This document shows, one piece after another, positions 34,089 to 43,006 of a stretch of DNA of 64,000 bases. The DNA is from DASXMT01 sp963781305. GTDB taxonomy: Bacteria; Actinomycetota; Acidimicrobiia; Acidimicrobiales; RAAP-2. Positions within the stretch are counted from its first letter, which is position 1; each line of letters opens with the position of its first letter. Where the stretch lies: the NCBI GenBank assembly GCA_963781305.1, contig CAWAFL010000011.1, positions 558,001 to 622,000 of the forward strand. Reading direction: 5' to 3'. The notes under the pieces were generated by a model. It did no database searches. It was not told where the DNA came from and saw only the letters and a program-made list of their open reading frames with translations. A program made the position numbers and the translations under genes.

Positions 34089-34808
34089 ATGCCCTACGCC
34101 GATATCAATGGACTCCACCTCTACTATCAACAGCTGGGCGAAGGACCGCCGCTGGTACTGCTCCACGGTGGCCTGGTCACCGTCGAGCTGAGCTTCGGCG
34201 TGGTCATCCCGGTCATGGCCAAGCACCACCGGGTCATCGCAGTCGAGCTCCAGGGTCACGGCCGCACGGCCGACATCGACCGGCCCATGACCTTTGGGCA
34301 CTTCGCCGCCGACGTGATAGGCCTGCTCGACCACCTCGGCATAGCGCAGGCAGACGTGTTCGGGTTCAGCCTCGGTGGGCTCACAACCTACGAGCTGCTC
34401 GTGCAGTACCCGGGTCGCATCCGGCGGGCGGTAGTGGCCTCGGCGGACTATCGCAACGACCGGGGGGGCGAGGTCTACCCCGAGCGCCTGCCGACAGAAG
34501 CCGACTTCGCTTCCATGCGCGAGGCCTACGTGGCGGTCGCGCCCGATCCGGCTCATTTCGAGGCATTCGCCGAGAAGACGGCGGCGATGGTCCAGGGCTT
34601 CGACGGCTGGACCGATGACCACATGCGCGGCATCGAGGCGCCGGTCCTGGTGCTGATCGGTGACACCGACTTCATCCTCGTGCCGGACGCGGCCCACGCT
34701 GCTGAGCTCCTTTCCTATGGTCAGCTCGCCGTCCTCCCTGGGACTACCCACATGGACATGACCCGCAGCGAGTTAGTCCCCGCCGTGGTGGAAGCGTTCC
34801 TTCGGTGA
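34089..34808 (+). CDS. Alpha/beta hydrolase
   Basis: 239 residues. Oxyanion motif LLHGG (25-28), nucleophile elbow GFSLGG with Ser94, acid in LVLIGDTDFI (about 185-195) and histidine in LPGTTHMDM (about 222). Typical of small esterases, lactonases or haloperoxidase-like hydrolases. It follows the ECF41 sigma gene by 35 bp on the same strand and may belong to its operon. Substrate unknown. Confidence 0.9.
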   Translation: MPYADINGLHLYYQQLGEGPPLVLLHGGLVTVELSFGVVIPVMAKHHRVIAVELQGHGRTADIDRPMTFGHFAADVIGLLDHLGIAQADVFGFSLGGLTTYELLVQYPGRIRRAVVASADYRNDRGGEVYPERLPTEADFASMREAYVAVAPDPAHFEAFAEKTAAMVQGFDGWTDDHMRGIEAPVLVLIGDTDFILVPDAAHAAELLSYGQLAVLPGTTHMDMTRSELVPAVVEAFLR

Positions 34809-34841
34809 GACTTGTCCTCCGGGGCCCGCATGGGGTCGCGG

Positions 34842-36164
34842 TCATGAAGAAGTCAGCCGGTCGAGTCCGCCTCGTCCACTCCCCGTAGAAGGCGACCAGG
34901 ATTCCCCGGGGAGTTCGGCATCGAACCACCGGGCCGTCGCCGTCCGGGCGGTCATCGTTCGGGCCACCCGCGTCATGGCGGCAGCGACCGCCTGGTGGCG
35001 TCCTTGCGGCGCTCCATCAAGCAACTCATTCCAGAAGATCGCCCACCCACCGGCCAGTGCATTGGTATGACCGGCGGCGGTGAGCAAGCGGGCAACGGCG
35101 GCGACGGCGCGTGGCCGACCTACGAGAGCAGCCTGAGTTGCTGCCGCGATCTGTTGATATGGCCGGTGATGGTGGGCCAGGGTGGCGCGGTATCGCTCAG
35201 CTGCTTGGGCCGGATCCTTCAGGATGGCCTCGCCGGCCGAGCGACCACTCCCCAGAGCCTGGGAGATCCCTTCTCCTTGCAGAGGGTTGACGAGGCCGGC
35301 GGCATCGCCGACAAGCAACACCCGGCCATCGGCTGGCGTGGTCCCGACGATGCCCATCTTGAGCCAGCCTCCGAGGCGCCGCGACGGTGCCAGCGGAGGC
35401 GAATCGGGAAGCAGGCCAAGGGAGCGCACGTGCTGGAGGAACGCCGGGAGCGCTCGAACCGCCTTGGCCCCGGCCTGACGGTCGGAGCGGGTACCGAGGC
35501 CGAGGCCGACGTTGACGTCTCCTCCCGGACCAGGAAACACCCAGCCATAACCGGGAAAGGCGTTCCAAGGTGTCGGCTCCCACAAAACGATGGCGGGGAG
35601 CTCGACCGAGTGAGGCAGGTACGTGCGCACCGCGAATCCCCACAAGACCTTGGACGCCTCGACCAGGCCGGCTGCGGTTGCGACACGACTGGTGGCTCCG
35701 TCGGCACCAATCACGAAATCGGCGCGCAACTCCTGGCCTGTGCTCAACCGATATCCGTCGACGCGGCCGTCCTCTTCCAATGGCTCATCTGCCCGCCCAA
35801 AGACCGGGGCGGCCCCGGCATCGACAGCCGCTTCATGGAGCATCGCGTCGAAGACGTTCCGGGTGACGGCCTTTCCGTGCCCCGGATAAGTGAGCCCCTC
35901 GGCACACGGAAGCCGGACCGGGCGACCGGTGGGCCCGACCACCAACATGGGGCCGACGTTCGGGCCGGTCGGCTCCGGTATTCCGAGATCGGTCAATACC
36001 TGCAGGCCACGGGGGCCGACCAGATCGCCACATGCCTTGTCGCGGGGAAAGGTCGACTTGTCGACCATCGCCACCCGCGCTCCGCCTTTCGCCAGCACGA
36101 AGGCGGCGATACTTCCCGCCGGACCACCCCCGATCACCAGTACGTCAAAGCGCGACGGACACAC
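34842..36164 (-). CDS. Geranylgeranyl reductase family FAD-dependent oxidoreductase (MenJ-like)
   Basis: 440 residues from GTG 36164, with GAGGAGGGAG upstream. FAD-binding motifs: DVLVIGGGPAGSIAAFVLAKGG (8-29), KACGDLVGPRGLQVL, GADGATSRVA, and RVLLVGDAAGLVNPLQGEGI at about 277-296. The family saturates isoprenoid side chains, for example of menaquinone (MenJ) or archaeal lipids. It is divergent from a UbiE/MenG-like methyltransferase 54 bp away, which supports a quinone or isoprenoid-lipid role. Confidence 0.88.
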   Translation of the reverse strand: MCPSRFDVLVIGGGPAGSIAAFVLAKGGARVAMVDKSTFPRDKACGDLVGPRGLQVLTDLGIPEPTGPNVGPMLVVGPTGRPVRLPCAEGLTYPGHGKAVTRNVFDAMLHEAAVDAGAAPVFGRADEPLEEDGRVDGYRLSTGQELRADFVIGADGATSRVATAAGLVEASKVLWGFAVRTYLPHSVELPAIVLWEPTPWNAFPGYGWVFPGPGGDVNVGLGLGTRSDRQAGAKAVRALPAFLQHVRSLGLLPDSPPLAPSRRLGGWLKMGIVGTTPADGRVLLVGDAAGLVNPLQGEGISQALGSGRSAGEAILKDPAQAAERYRATLAHHHRPYQQIAAATQAALVGRPRAVAAVARLLTAAGHTNALAGGWAIFWNELLDGAPQGRHQAVAAAMTRVARTMTARTATARWFDAELPGESWSPSTGSGRGGLDRLTSS

Positions 36165-36218
36165 GCTCCCTCCTCACGACGAAGGCCTACAGTGAGATCC
36201 TCTCACCGATGGAGGGTC

Positions 36219-36953
36219 ATGTCGCCGAATACCGCCGATGATCGGAACCGATTCGCGCAGCAACTGTTCACGTCGCTTCCGCAGCGGTATGACCGGTTGG
36301 CCGAGGTCCTCTCGATGGGTCAGAACGGCCGTTGGCGGCGGGCCATGATCGACCGGGTCGTTCCCGGCTCACCGGGAATGGTCCTCGACGTAGCTTCAGG
36401 AACGGCGGGGGTGGCGTTGCAGTTGGCGTCGAGAACGTCGGCCGACGTTGTTGGTCTCGATCTGACCGAAGGCATGCTGGCCCGAGGCCAGCGCAACGTT
36501 GCCCAAGCCGGATTGAGCACACGGATCCAGCTGGTTGCTGGTCGAGCGGAACAACTCCCCTTCCCCGACGCCGCCTTTGACGCATTGACCTTTACCTATT
36601 TGCTTCGCTACGTCGATGACCCCCAAGCCACTCTCTGTGAGCTGGCCCGGGTGGTGAAGCCGGGCGGAGCCGTTGCCAGCCTTGAGTTCCTTGCACCGCC
36701 GAGTCGCTTCTGGCGTATGTGGTGGTGGCTCTATACCCGAGTGCTCCTGCCGGCGGGAGGTTGGGTGACCGGTGGGCGCGAGTGGTTCACGGTGGGCCGG
36801 TTCCTGGGCCCCAACATCTCCCAGCACTACCGGAGGTACCCGGTGTCGTGGACGGCAGACGCGTGGCGTCGGGCCGGCTTCGAAAACGTAGGCCTGCGTA
36901 CCATGAGCCTCGGTGGTGGTCTAGTCATGTGGGGAACTCGCAGTAGTGCATGA
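36219..36953 (+). CDS. UbiE/MenG-type SAM-dependent methyltransferase
   Basis: 244 residues from ATG 36219 with GGAGGG just upstream. Class I fold: FTSLPQRYDRLAEVLSMGQNGRWRR at the start is characteristic of UbiE/MenG (x-x-YD-x-[LM]-[NA]-x-x-[LM]-S-x-G-x-x-x-x-W[RK]). SAM motif I is VLDVASGTAGVALQLA, and the later motif AEQLPFPDAAFDALTFTYLLRYV matches. It probably methylates demethylmenaquinone or a related quinone. It overlaps the next membrane gene by eight bases. A second menG may exist elsewhere. Confidence 0.88.
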   Translation: MSPNTADDRNRFAQQLFTSLPQRYDRLAEVLSMGQNGRWRRAMIDRVVPGSPGMVLDVASGTAGVALQLASRTSADVVGLDLTEGMLARGQRNVAQAGLSTRIQLVAGRAEQLPFPDAAFDALTFTYLLRYVDDPQATLCELARVVKPGGAVASLEFLAPPSRFWRMWWWLYTRVLLPAGGWVTGGREWFTVGRFLGPNISQHYRRYPVSWTADAWRRAGFENVGLRTMSLGGGLVMWGTRSSA

Positions 36954-37752
36954 GGAGACGACTCCGGAGTCCCCGGGCTCGGAGTCCCCGGTTCCGTCCG
37001 CCTTGCCGTCACACGACGGCAACGCCTCGGACGATCGTCCCGCGTTCTACGCCGCCCGCCCCGGCGGGTGGAGGGATTGGTGGACGTTGCTCCACCCTCC
37101 TTATACGGCATGGCACCTGGCCTACGTGGTGATCGGTGCGTCACTGGCACCCCATGTGGACCTCACCCGCTTGTTGGCAACACTGCTGGCGTTCTTCTTC
37201 GCCGTCGGGATCGCCGCTCATGCCCTCGACGAACTGCATGGGCGACCGCTGGGCACCCAGATCCCTACCGCAGCTCTGGTCGCCCTGACTGTCGTCGGCT
37301 TGGCTGGCGCGGTCACATTGGGTGTCGCCGGGTTATCCCGGGTTGGCTGGCCTCTGATTCCTTTCTTGGTACTGGGCCCGCTGTTCGTGGTCGTGTATAA
37401 CTTGGAGCTCTTCGGTGGATTGATCCACACCGACGCGGGATTTGCCTTTGCCTGGGGCTGCTTCCCGGTACTGGTCGCGTACGTCGCACAGACCGGGCGC
37501 CTGGCCCTGAGCCCGGTGATCGCCGCAGTGGGCGCCTTCGGCCTGTCATTGGCCCAACGACGACTGAGCACGCAGGCTCGGCTCATCCGTCGCCGGGTCA
37601 CCCGAGTGGAAGGGCTGCTCACGCTGGCGGACGGACGGTTGGTGCCCGTAGATGAGCACACGCTGCTGTCCCCTCTCGAACAGGCGCTCCGTGCCATGTC
37701 GTGGGGCATCGTACTGGTGGCGGCGGCACTGGCCATAGCCAGACTGAGCTAG
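36946..37752 (+). CDS. Integral membrane protein, possibly UbiA-like
   Basis: 268 residues from GTG 36946, inside the end of the methyltransferase gene. After a polar N-terminus of 45 residues come about seven helices. HPPYTAWHLAYVVIGASLAP and the loop AHALDELHGRPLGTQIP resemble the first helix and the Asp-rich ND-x-x-D loop of UbiA prenyltransferases, although only D-E-L remains. With the quinone-type neighbours a polyprenyl transferase or reductase partner is plausible. Its stop shares CTAG with the convergent gene. Confidence 0.7.
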   Translation: MHEETTPESPGSESPVPSALPSHDGNASDDRPAFYAARPGGWRDWWTLLHPPYTAWHLAYVVIGASLAPHVDLTRLLATLLAFFFAVGIAAHALDELHGRPLGTQIPTAALVALTVVGLAGAVTLGVAGLSRVGWPLIPFLVLGPLFVVVYNLELFGGLIHTDAGFAFAWGCFPVLVAYVAQTGRLALSPVIAAVGAFGLSLAQRRLSTQARLIRRRVTRVEGLLTLADGRLVPVDEHTLLSPLEQALRAMSWGIVLVAAALAIARLS

Positions 37753-38216
37753 TGGCCGGAGTCGATCCGTTGGCGGAAGCGGGCGACGGTGATCTCGACG
37801 ACCCGGTCGTGTCCCCACTGCAAGAGGGGATGAGCGACACGGTCCGCCAATCGCATCGCCATCTGCATCATCTCGATCGTCCAGGCGACCTCGACGAGCG
37901 AGCTGCCGGCGCTACCGGGACGTATCCCGAGTCGGGCGCTGCCTTCGAGGTCGCCCTGGATGATGGCTCTGATCTCGGTGGGGCGCTCACACCGAGTCAG
38001 CTCGACCCGAATCCGCATCCGATAGGGGATGGGCGGGGAGACCACGCCGCTCAAGACGGAACCCGCGACCAGGCCGGGTCCTTCGAGATGGAAGTCCTCC
38101 AGCCAGGGCCACCACCGTTCGAACTGATCGACCTGCTCGATCAGGTCCCACAGCTCCGGAGGAGCCAGGGGAAACTCGAACTCCTGCACGTATTCGAGCA
38201 CAGGTCGACGTGCCAT
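37749..38216 (-). CDS. SRPBCC (START-like) family protein
   Basis: 155 residues from ATG 38216. EYVQEFEFPLAPPELWDLIEQVDQFERWWPWLEDF is the usual START-domain opening, and TEIRAIIQGDLEGSARLGI, then SSLVEVAWTIEMMQM, the later strands. The fold binds hydrophobic ligands in a cavity. The stop overlaps that of the convergent membrane gene. It is divergent from the VOC gene with only 34 bp between the starts. Confidence 0.83.
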   Translation of the reverse strand: MARRPVLEYVQEFEFPLAPPELWDLIEQVDQFERWWPWLEDFHLEGPGLVAGSVLSGVVSPPIPYRMRIRVELTRCERPTEIRAIIQGDLEGSARLGIRPGSAGSSLVEVAWTIEMMQMAMRLADRVAHPLLQWGHDRVVEITVARFRQRIDSGH

Positions 38217-38250
38217 GCCTGGAAGGTTACGGGCTTGTAGTTTGCCAGTC

Positions 38251-38697
38251 ATGAAAGCGCGTATCCATGTCGTTACGCTTGCGGTGGCTGATCTCGACCG
38301 GGCCCTGGCCTTCTACCGTGAGGGGTTGGGCTTTCAAAGCGAAGGGTTGATCGGCACCGAGTTCAAAGGAGACGAGAACACACCCGACGGCACCACGGCG
38401 GTGTTCCACCTCGGCGGCGGCCTCATGTTGTCGATCTACCCGCGCTCCGAGCTCGCCAAAGACGCCCTGGTCCCACTCACGCCGGCGAAGTCCGGTGAGT
38501 TCAGCATCGGGCACGCGGTCGCGAGCCGAGCCGAGGTCGACGAGATCATCTCGCAGGCCGAAGTAGCCGGAGCGGTGGTCACCGAACGACCTCACGGCCG
38601 TCCGTGGGGTATCTACTCGGGATACTTCCGGGATCCCGATGGCCACCTCTGGGAGGTTCTGTGGAACCCGGCCCTCCACCTCGACGCATCTGAATAG
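38251..38697 (+). CDS. VOC family protein
   Basis: 148 residues. Single VOC module: VVTLAVADLDRALAFYREGLGF, and SGYFRDPDGHLWEVLWNP with the conserved DPDGH-x-[WL]-E metal region. The metal positions look preserved (His near the start, Glu in WEVLWNP). Likely a dioxygenase or glyoxalase-type enzyme of unknown substrate. Confidence 0.87.
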   Translation: MKARIHVVTLAVADLDRALAFYREGLGFQSEGLIGTEFKGDENTPDGTTAVFHLGGGLMLSIYPRSELAKDALVPLTPAKSGEFSIGHAVASRAEVDEIISQAEVAGAVVTERPHGRPWGIYSGYFRDPDGHLWEVLWNPALHLDASE

Positions 38698-38740
38698 CCA
38701 CGGCCGCCAGGGCGGGATCACCTCCCGAATCGGTCGACCG

Positions 38741-38968
38741 TCAGTCCTCGGGAAGCCCAGCAAAATCGCGCTTGGCGTTCCGGTACCACGTCATTCCTGA
38801 TATCGGATGCCTCCACCTACCCTTCATCTCCTTCAACGCACCCTTATGCCTTTCATCCCCGCCGGAGACGATGTCGTTCAAGTGCTTATCTTGCGCTTTG
38901 ATGACCTCATCAGCGGTATCTCCATGGAGCTGGAGATCACACGGTCCCCCCAATTGCCTACATGTCAT
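38741..38968 (-). CDS. DUF1059-like small protein
   Basis: 75 residues from ATG 38968. MTCRQLGGPCDLQLHGDTADEVIKAQDKHLND matches the DUF1059 pattern (M-x-C-x-x-[LV]-G-G-x-C-[DN]-x-x-[FL]), with the two conserved cysteines at 3 and 10, followed by H-x6-M and a short C-terminal half. The ribosome-binding site is weak. The family has no established function. Confidence 0.75.
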   Translation of the reverse strand: MTCRQLGGPCDLQLHGDTADEVIKAQDKHLNDIVSGGDERHKGALKEMKGRWRHPISGMTWYRNAKRDFAGLPED

Positions 38969-39080
38969 TGTCTTCACTGAGCTCGTGTCCTTTTCATGGG
39001 TTGCTGGGTCCGCCAACTCGGACCACTCGGAAATTATTGGCCTCTCCTGAAGTCGTGGCTCTGAATGCCTCAACCTAGGC

Positions 39081-39539
39081 TTACCCCCATCCCACCCCGG
39101 CCGGCTGCCTGGTCGTCGCATTCACCCGGTTGAAAAGGTTGGTCGTGGCGATCCACAGCACCAGGGCGGCGAGCTGTTCCTCGTCGAAGTACTTCGCCGT
39201 CTCGTCCCACACGTCGTCGGGCACGGCATCCGAGCGGTCGCTCAGCCGGGTCATCGCCTCAGCCAGGGCGAGCGCGGCTCGTTCGCTGTCGTTGAACCAA
39301 GGCGCGTCACGCCAAGCCGAGACGGCGAAGAGCCGCTCGTCGGTCTCGCCGGCCTTCTTGGCGCCCACCGCGCCAGAGACAACGCAGAAACCGCATCCGT
39401 TGATCTGGCTCGCCCGAAGGTGGACCAGTCCCAACGTCTCCTCCGGTACGCCAGCGGACTGCACCACCTTGACCAGCTCGTGAATGGCCTTGGTTGCCTG
39501 GGGTAGGACCATCGCCGGGTTCTTCATACGTGTGGACAT
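39081..39539 (-). CDS. Carboxymuconolactone decarboxylase-like (AhpD fold) protein
   Basis: 152 residues from ATG 39539, after AAGGAGG. AhpD motif: VHLRASQINGCGFCVVSGAVGAKKAGE with C-x2-C at about 50-53, followed by the conserved W-x-x-[AS]-x-x-F/W region (SAWRDAPWFNDSERAALALAEAMT). Alkylhydroperoxidase-like activity is typical of such proteins. It is divergent from a SigJ-type sigma gene, as in the COE/ECF41 arrangement. The start lies only 11 bp from the sigma-type promoter. Confidence 0.9.
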   Translation of the reverse strand: MSTRMKNPAMVLPQATKAIHELVKVVQSAGVPEETLGLVHLRASQINGCGFCVVSGAVGAKKAGETDERLFAVSAWRDAPWFNDSERAALALAEAMTRLSDRSDAVPDDVWDETAKYFDEEQLAALVLWIATTNLFNRVNATTRQPAGVGWG

Positions 39540-39549
39540 CGTTCCTCCT

Positions 39550-39591
39550 TGTCACATCGTGCGGGTTTCATCCGTCACTGCTATGACGGAT
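39550..39591 (+). promoter_or_regulatory. ECF41-type promoter with an inverted repeat
   Basis: TGTCACA (39550-39556), 16 bases, CGTC (39573-39576): an exact match to the published ECF41 consensus, oriented towards the sigma gene at 39612. ATCCGTCA (39570-39577) is repeated inversely as TGACGGAT (39584-39591), overlapping the -10 element, so a repressor or a second divergent element may act here. Confidence 0.82.
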
Positions 39592-39611
39592 CAGAAGAGG
39601 AGGATGTGACC

Positions 39612-40529
39612 GTGGCTGAATGGGTGGCAGACGAATTCGAGGAGAGCAGGCCACGCCTCCGGGGCATCGCCTACCGGATGCTCGGTTCGACCGCCGAGGC
39701 CGACGACGCCGTGCAGGAGGCCTGGCTCCGGTTGAGCCGTACCGGATCCGAGAGCATCGACAACCTTGGCGGATGGTTGACAACGGTCGTCTCCCGCGTC
39801 TGCCTCGACATGCTTCGCTCCCGGCGTTCTCGGGGCGAGGAGCCGGTGGGCGGTGCCCTGTCCACGCCGGTGCCCGCCGAAGACGATCCGGCGCCTGGTG
39901 CTGGTGATCCAGAACATGCCGCTCTTGTTGCCGATTCCATTGGACCGGCGCTGATGTTGGTGCTCGACTCACTCGATCCCGACGAGCGCCTGGCGTTCGT
40001 ACTGCACGACCTCTTCGGTGTGCCCTTCGGCGAGATAGCTCCGATCGTCGGACGCTCGGCAGACGCAACCCGTCAGCTGGCAAGCCGCGCCCGCCGGCGG
40101 CTTCGTGGCGCTCCTCCGGCCGGGGTCGCGTCGACTTCCACCAAAGATCTCGCCCGTCAGCGCCAGCTGGTCGACGCCTTCCTGGCTGCCTCCCGGGACG
40201 GTGACTTCGACGCCCTGGTGTCGCTTCTCGACAGCGACGTGGTGCTGCGCGCCGACCCGGTCGCCGTTCGGTCGGCGAGCGCCAGGCAGTCCCACGGCGC
40301 GCCGCCGCTCACAGAGGTCCTACGCGGCGGACAACAGGTCGCTCGGACGTTCCTCGGCAGCGCGGCCGCCGCCCAGCCGGCGATGGTCGACGGTTCGCCG
40401 GGCGCGGTTTGGGCGCCGGACGGGAAACCGCGAGGTGTGTTCGCATTCACCTGCCGCAACGGCAAGATCGTTGAGCTCGAGGTCATCGCCGATCCGCGCC
40501 GGATCCGAGCGCTCGACCTCGTCTTCTGA
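39612..40529 (+). CDS. SigJ-like ECF sigma factor with SnoaL-like C-terminal domain
   Basis: 305 residues. The GTG at 39612 is set by AGGAGG nine bases upstream; the GTG two codons earlier would be too close. Region 2: RLRGIAYRMLGSTAEADDAVQEAWLRL. Region 4: LDPDERLAFVLHDLFGVPFGEIA and SADATRQLASRARRRL. The C-terminal domain is NTF2-like (DAFLAASRDGDFDALVSLLDSDVVLRAD). It lacks the DGGG and NPDKL motifs of true ECF41, having RADPVAV and DPRRIRALDL, as in SigJ/related groups. Its cognate partner is the divergent CMD gene. Confidence 0.9.
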   Translation: MAEWVADEFEESRPRLRGIAYRMLGSTAEADDAVQEAWLRLSRTGSESIDNLGGWLTTVVSRVCLDMLRSRRSRGEEPVGGALSTPVPAEDDPAPGAGDPEHAALVADSIGPALMLVLDSLDPDERLAFVLHDLFGVPFGEIAPIVGRSADATRQLASRARRRLRGAPPAGVASTSTKDLARQRQLVDAFLAASRDGDFDALVSLLDSDVVLRADPVAVRSASARQSHGAPPLTEVLRGGQQVARTFLGSAAAAQPAMVDGSPGAVWAPDGKPRGVFAFTCRNGKIVELEVIADPRRIRALDLVF

Positions 40530-40577
40530 AGCGGGCCGGGCTGCCAGAGCTCCGTGAGGGTGCCATCGCCCTCCTGA

Positions 40578-41330
40578 TCGTCTTTCTGCGGCAAGCCCAA
40601 CAGCGGCTATTACACCCTGGTGGTGATCGAGGTCTTCCTCGCCTTGTTCCTCTCGGTCAGCTACGCCCCTTGGATGGCCGCCTTCACCGAGACGGTGGAG
40701 GCCAAGAACCCGGCGTTGGTCGGCACCGGCCTGGCCCTGTGGGGATGGATCCTCCGGCTGGTGGTGGGCATCTCGTTCATCTTCCTGCCCATCGTGGTCA
40801 ACAGCGTCAACCCGGCGGTCGACAACCAGCCGCTGGCCACCGTTCGGATCCCGACCACCGACACCAACGCCCAACAATTCCTGCTCCAGCATCCGAAGTC
40901 GGTGGCCTTCGCCCAGTCGCACGCCAGCCTGTTGAAGGTCCTCAACGAGCCCCAGAACGCCCCGACCGTGAGCGCCCTGGCGGCCAGCCCGTCGGCAGCC
41001 AACATCGCCGCCGCCGAGCGGGCACTGGGGCCCACGGTCTTCAGCGAGCTGGTCGACAACCAGAGCCAGTTGAAGACCCTCGTTCTCCCGTACACCGCGC
41101 AGTTGAACTACCTGGCCGCCCACCAGGCCCAGCTCACCGCCTTGCAGAACGGGATCAACGAATCGGCCCAGCAGTGGCAGCACTGGTTCTGGGTGTCAAT
41201 CGGGGGCATGGTCGTGTTCATTCCCACCATCTTCCTCATCAAAGGCCGGTGGAGCCCGGCTCGGGCCAAGCGCGACCTCGAGGCACACGGCGAAGAGGTG
41301 GAAAGGGCGCTCCAGGACCTGGTGAGTTGA
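40578..41330 (+). pseudogene. 3' remnant of an MFS transporter gene
   Basis: The frame from 40578 begins CGKPNSGYYTLVVIEVFLAL and continues SVSYAPWMAAFTETVEAKNPA then LWGWILRLVVGISFIFLPIV. These are the C-terminal helices of a large MFS family found in actinobacteria, followed by a polar 110-residue segment and a last helix (WFWVSIGGMVVFIPTIFLI) plus a polar tail. The first ten helices are missing. An in-frame TGA precedes the similarity, and the SigJ-like gene ends 49 bp upstream. The remaining part could be expressed from GTG 40620, but it is not a whole transporter. Confidence 0.75.
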
Positions 41331-41608
41331 ACCGTTTCATCCGAGGACGCCCCTGACATCGGTTCGGACCGGTCCCTGCCGTAGTGGTGCGACTGCGACC
41401 CTCGGCCGGAGCGCCGTCGTCGAGCAGTGGCACAAGTCACGAGCGAGCTGCCGCGGCTTCTTTGGTGCTCGACGCCCGAAGCAATGATCGACGCTACTTG
41501 GCCTTGCCACATCCGAAGTCCTACCCTGGACACCGTGAGTCTCCATCCCTCCGGAGCCGTGCAAAAACGGGACCAGAGGTCCCCGTGCCGGCTTGCCGCC
41601 CCCTGTTG

Positions 41609-42580
41609 ATGGCCAAGCCCTCTGGCACCGGCCAGCCTGCCTGGATGGATCCTGAGCTGGCCACGCTGACCAACGACAGGTTCAGCAACCCTGCTTGGCT
41701 GTATGAGCGCAAACTCGACGGGGAACGGTGTCTGGCCTACCGAACGGGTGATGAGCTGCGGCTCATGACCCGCAACCAGAAACAGGTCAATGGCACCTAT
41801 CCGGAACTGGCCGCGACACTACGGGCGCAGGACTGCGCCGACTTCGTCGTCGACGGCGAGGTGGTGGCGTTCGAGGGCACTGCCACCAGCTTCAGCAGGT
41901 TGCAACAGCGGCTCGGGGTGCACAGCCCCGGCACGGGCCTCGTGGCGGCTGTCCCGGTGTACTTCTACTTGTTCGACGTTCTGTGGGCGGAGGGCCGGGA
42001 TGTGCGGCCCCTTCCCCTGCGCCAGCGCAAGCAGCTGCTGCGTCGGCTTCTGTCGTTCGAAGGGCCGATCCGGTACGTGTCCCACCGAACGCAAAATGGC
42101 GAGGCCTACTATGCCCGCGCCTGTGCCATCGGGTGGGAAGGCCTGGTGGTCAAGCGCGGGGACGCCCCCTACCGGTCCGGCCGTTCGCGGGACTGGCTGA
42201 AGTTCAAGTGCCAGACCAACCAGGAGTTCGTCATCGGCGGCTTCACCGACCCCAAGGGATCGCGGACCGGATTCGGCGCCCTTTTGCTCGGATACTACGA
42301 CCAGCGCGGCGAACTCACCTATGCCGGAAAGGTCGGCACTGGCTTCGATGATGCCACCTTGGCCAGTCTCGCCCGCACGCTGTCCAGCCTGGAACGCACA
42401 GAGCCCCCGTTCGTTCGGGGCACTGTGCCGCGGGCCGGTGTGCACTGGGTCGAGCCGCGGCTCGTCGGGCAGGTGGCGTTCAGCGAGTGGACCAACGCAG
42501 GGCAGCTTCGCCATCCGCGGTTTGAAGGCCTGCGACGGGACAAGGACCCAACCACTGTGGTCCGGGAGACTCCGACTTGA
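41609..42580 (+). CDS. ATP-dependent DNA ligase (LigC/LigD ligase-domain type)
   Basis: 323 residues from ATG 41609. Nucleotidyltransferase motif I is ERKLDGER with Lys35 as the adenylated residue. Motifs III (VVDGEVVAFEG), IV (YFYLFDVLWAEGRDVR), and V (WEGLVVKRGDAPYRSGRSRDWLKFKC) follow in order, and the C-terminal OB domain covers about 205-300. It works without the polymerase and nuclease domains of LigD, like mycobacterial LigC. Such ligases act in end joining or repair. No Ku gene is nearby. Confidence 0.9.
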   Translation: MAKPSGTGQPAWMDPELATLTNDRFSNPAWLYERKLDGERCLAYRTGDELRLMTRNQKQVNGTYPELAATLRAQDCADFVVDGEVVAFEGTATSFSRLQQRLGVHSPGTGLVAAVPVYFYLFDVLWAEGRDVRPLPLRQRKQLLRRLLSFEGPIRYVSHRTQNGEAYYARACAIGWEGLVVKRGDAPYRSGRSRDWLKFKCQTNQEFVIGGFTDPKGSRTGFGALLLGYYDQRGELTYAGKVGTGFDDATLASLARTLSSLERTEPPFVRGTVPRAGVHWVEPRLVGQVAFSEWTNAGQLRHPRFEGLRRDKDPTTVVRETPT

Positions 42581-42601
42581 ATCCCCTGGGGTGACAAAGC
42601 G

Positions 42602-43006
42602 ATGAGCACTCGTGAACTGGGCAGAGAAACCTACCGCCGGATCATCGAGACATACTTTCGGGCCTTCGGCACCGGGGACTTCTCGCATGTGCAGTTCTCC
42701 TCACAGGTTCAGTTCCTCAGTCCGCTCAGCGACACCACAGTGAACGGCCGCGAAGCCGTCTCCAAATTTGTGCGTGGGATCTCCAGCCGTGTTTCGGCCG
42801 TCGACATCATGTCAACGGCTGTTGATTTCCCGACGGCAAGCGGCGTCTGGCAGATGACAACGACGAAGGGCGTGCAGTACACGCTGCACAACTTCTTTCG
42901 CCTGGACGGCGAGGGACTCGTGTACATCTGGCCCATGTATGACCCCAAGGCCGTCATCAATGACCCGACGGGCTTGGTCCAGTGGCTTACAGGTAACGGC
43001 TACTAG
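42602..43006 (+). CDS. SnoaL-like (NTF2 fold) protein
   Basis: 134 residues. ETYRRIIETYFRAFGTGDFSHVQFSSQVQFLSPL is the usual helix plus strand of the SnoaL/NTF2 fold; VNGREAVSKFVRGI marks the substrate-cavity helix. It follows the ligase gene by 21 bp in the same direction. No catalytic Asp/His pair is obvious. Its stop overlaps the end of the decayed MBL gene on the other strand. Confidence 0.8.
   Translation: MSTRELGRETYRRIIETYFRAFGTGDFSHVQFSSQVQFLSPLSDTTVNGREAVSKFVRGISSRVSAVDIMSTAVDFPTASGVWQMTTTKGVQYTLHNFFRLDGEGLVYIWPMYDPKAVINDPTGLVQWLTGNGY

Noticed and set aside
34995..36218. 408-codon in-frame extension upstream of the MenG-like start
   Set aside because: It runs antisense through the geranylgeranyl reductase gene. 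The family sequence starts at 36219 after a ribosome-binding site.
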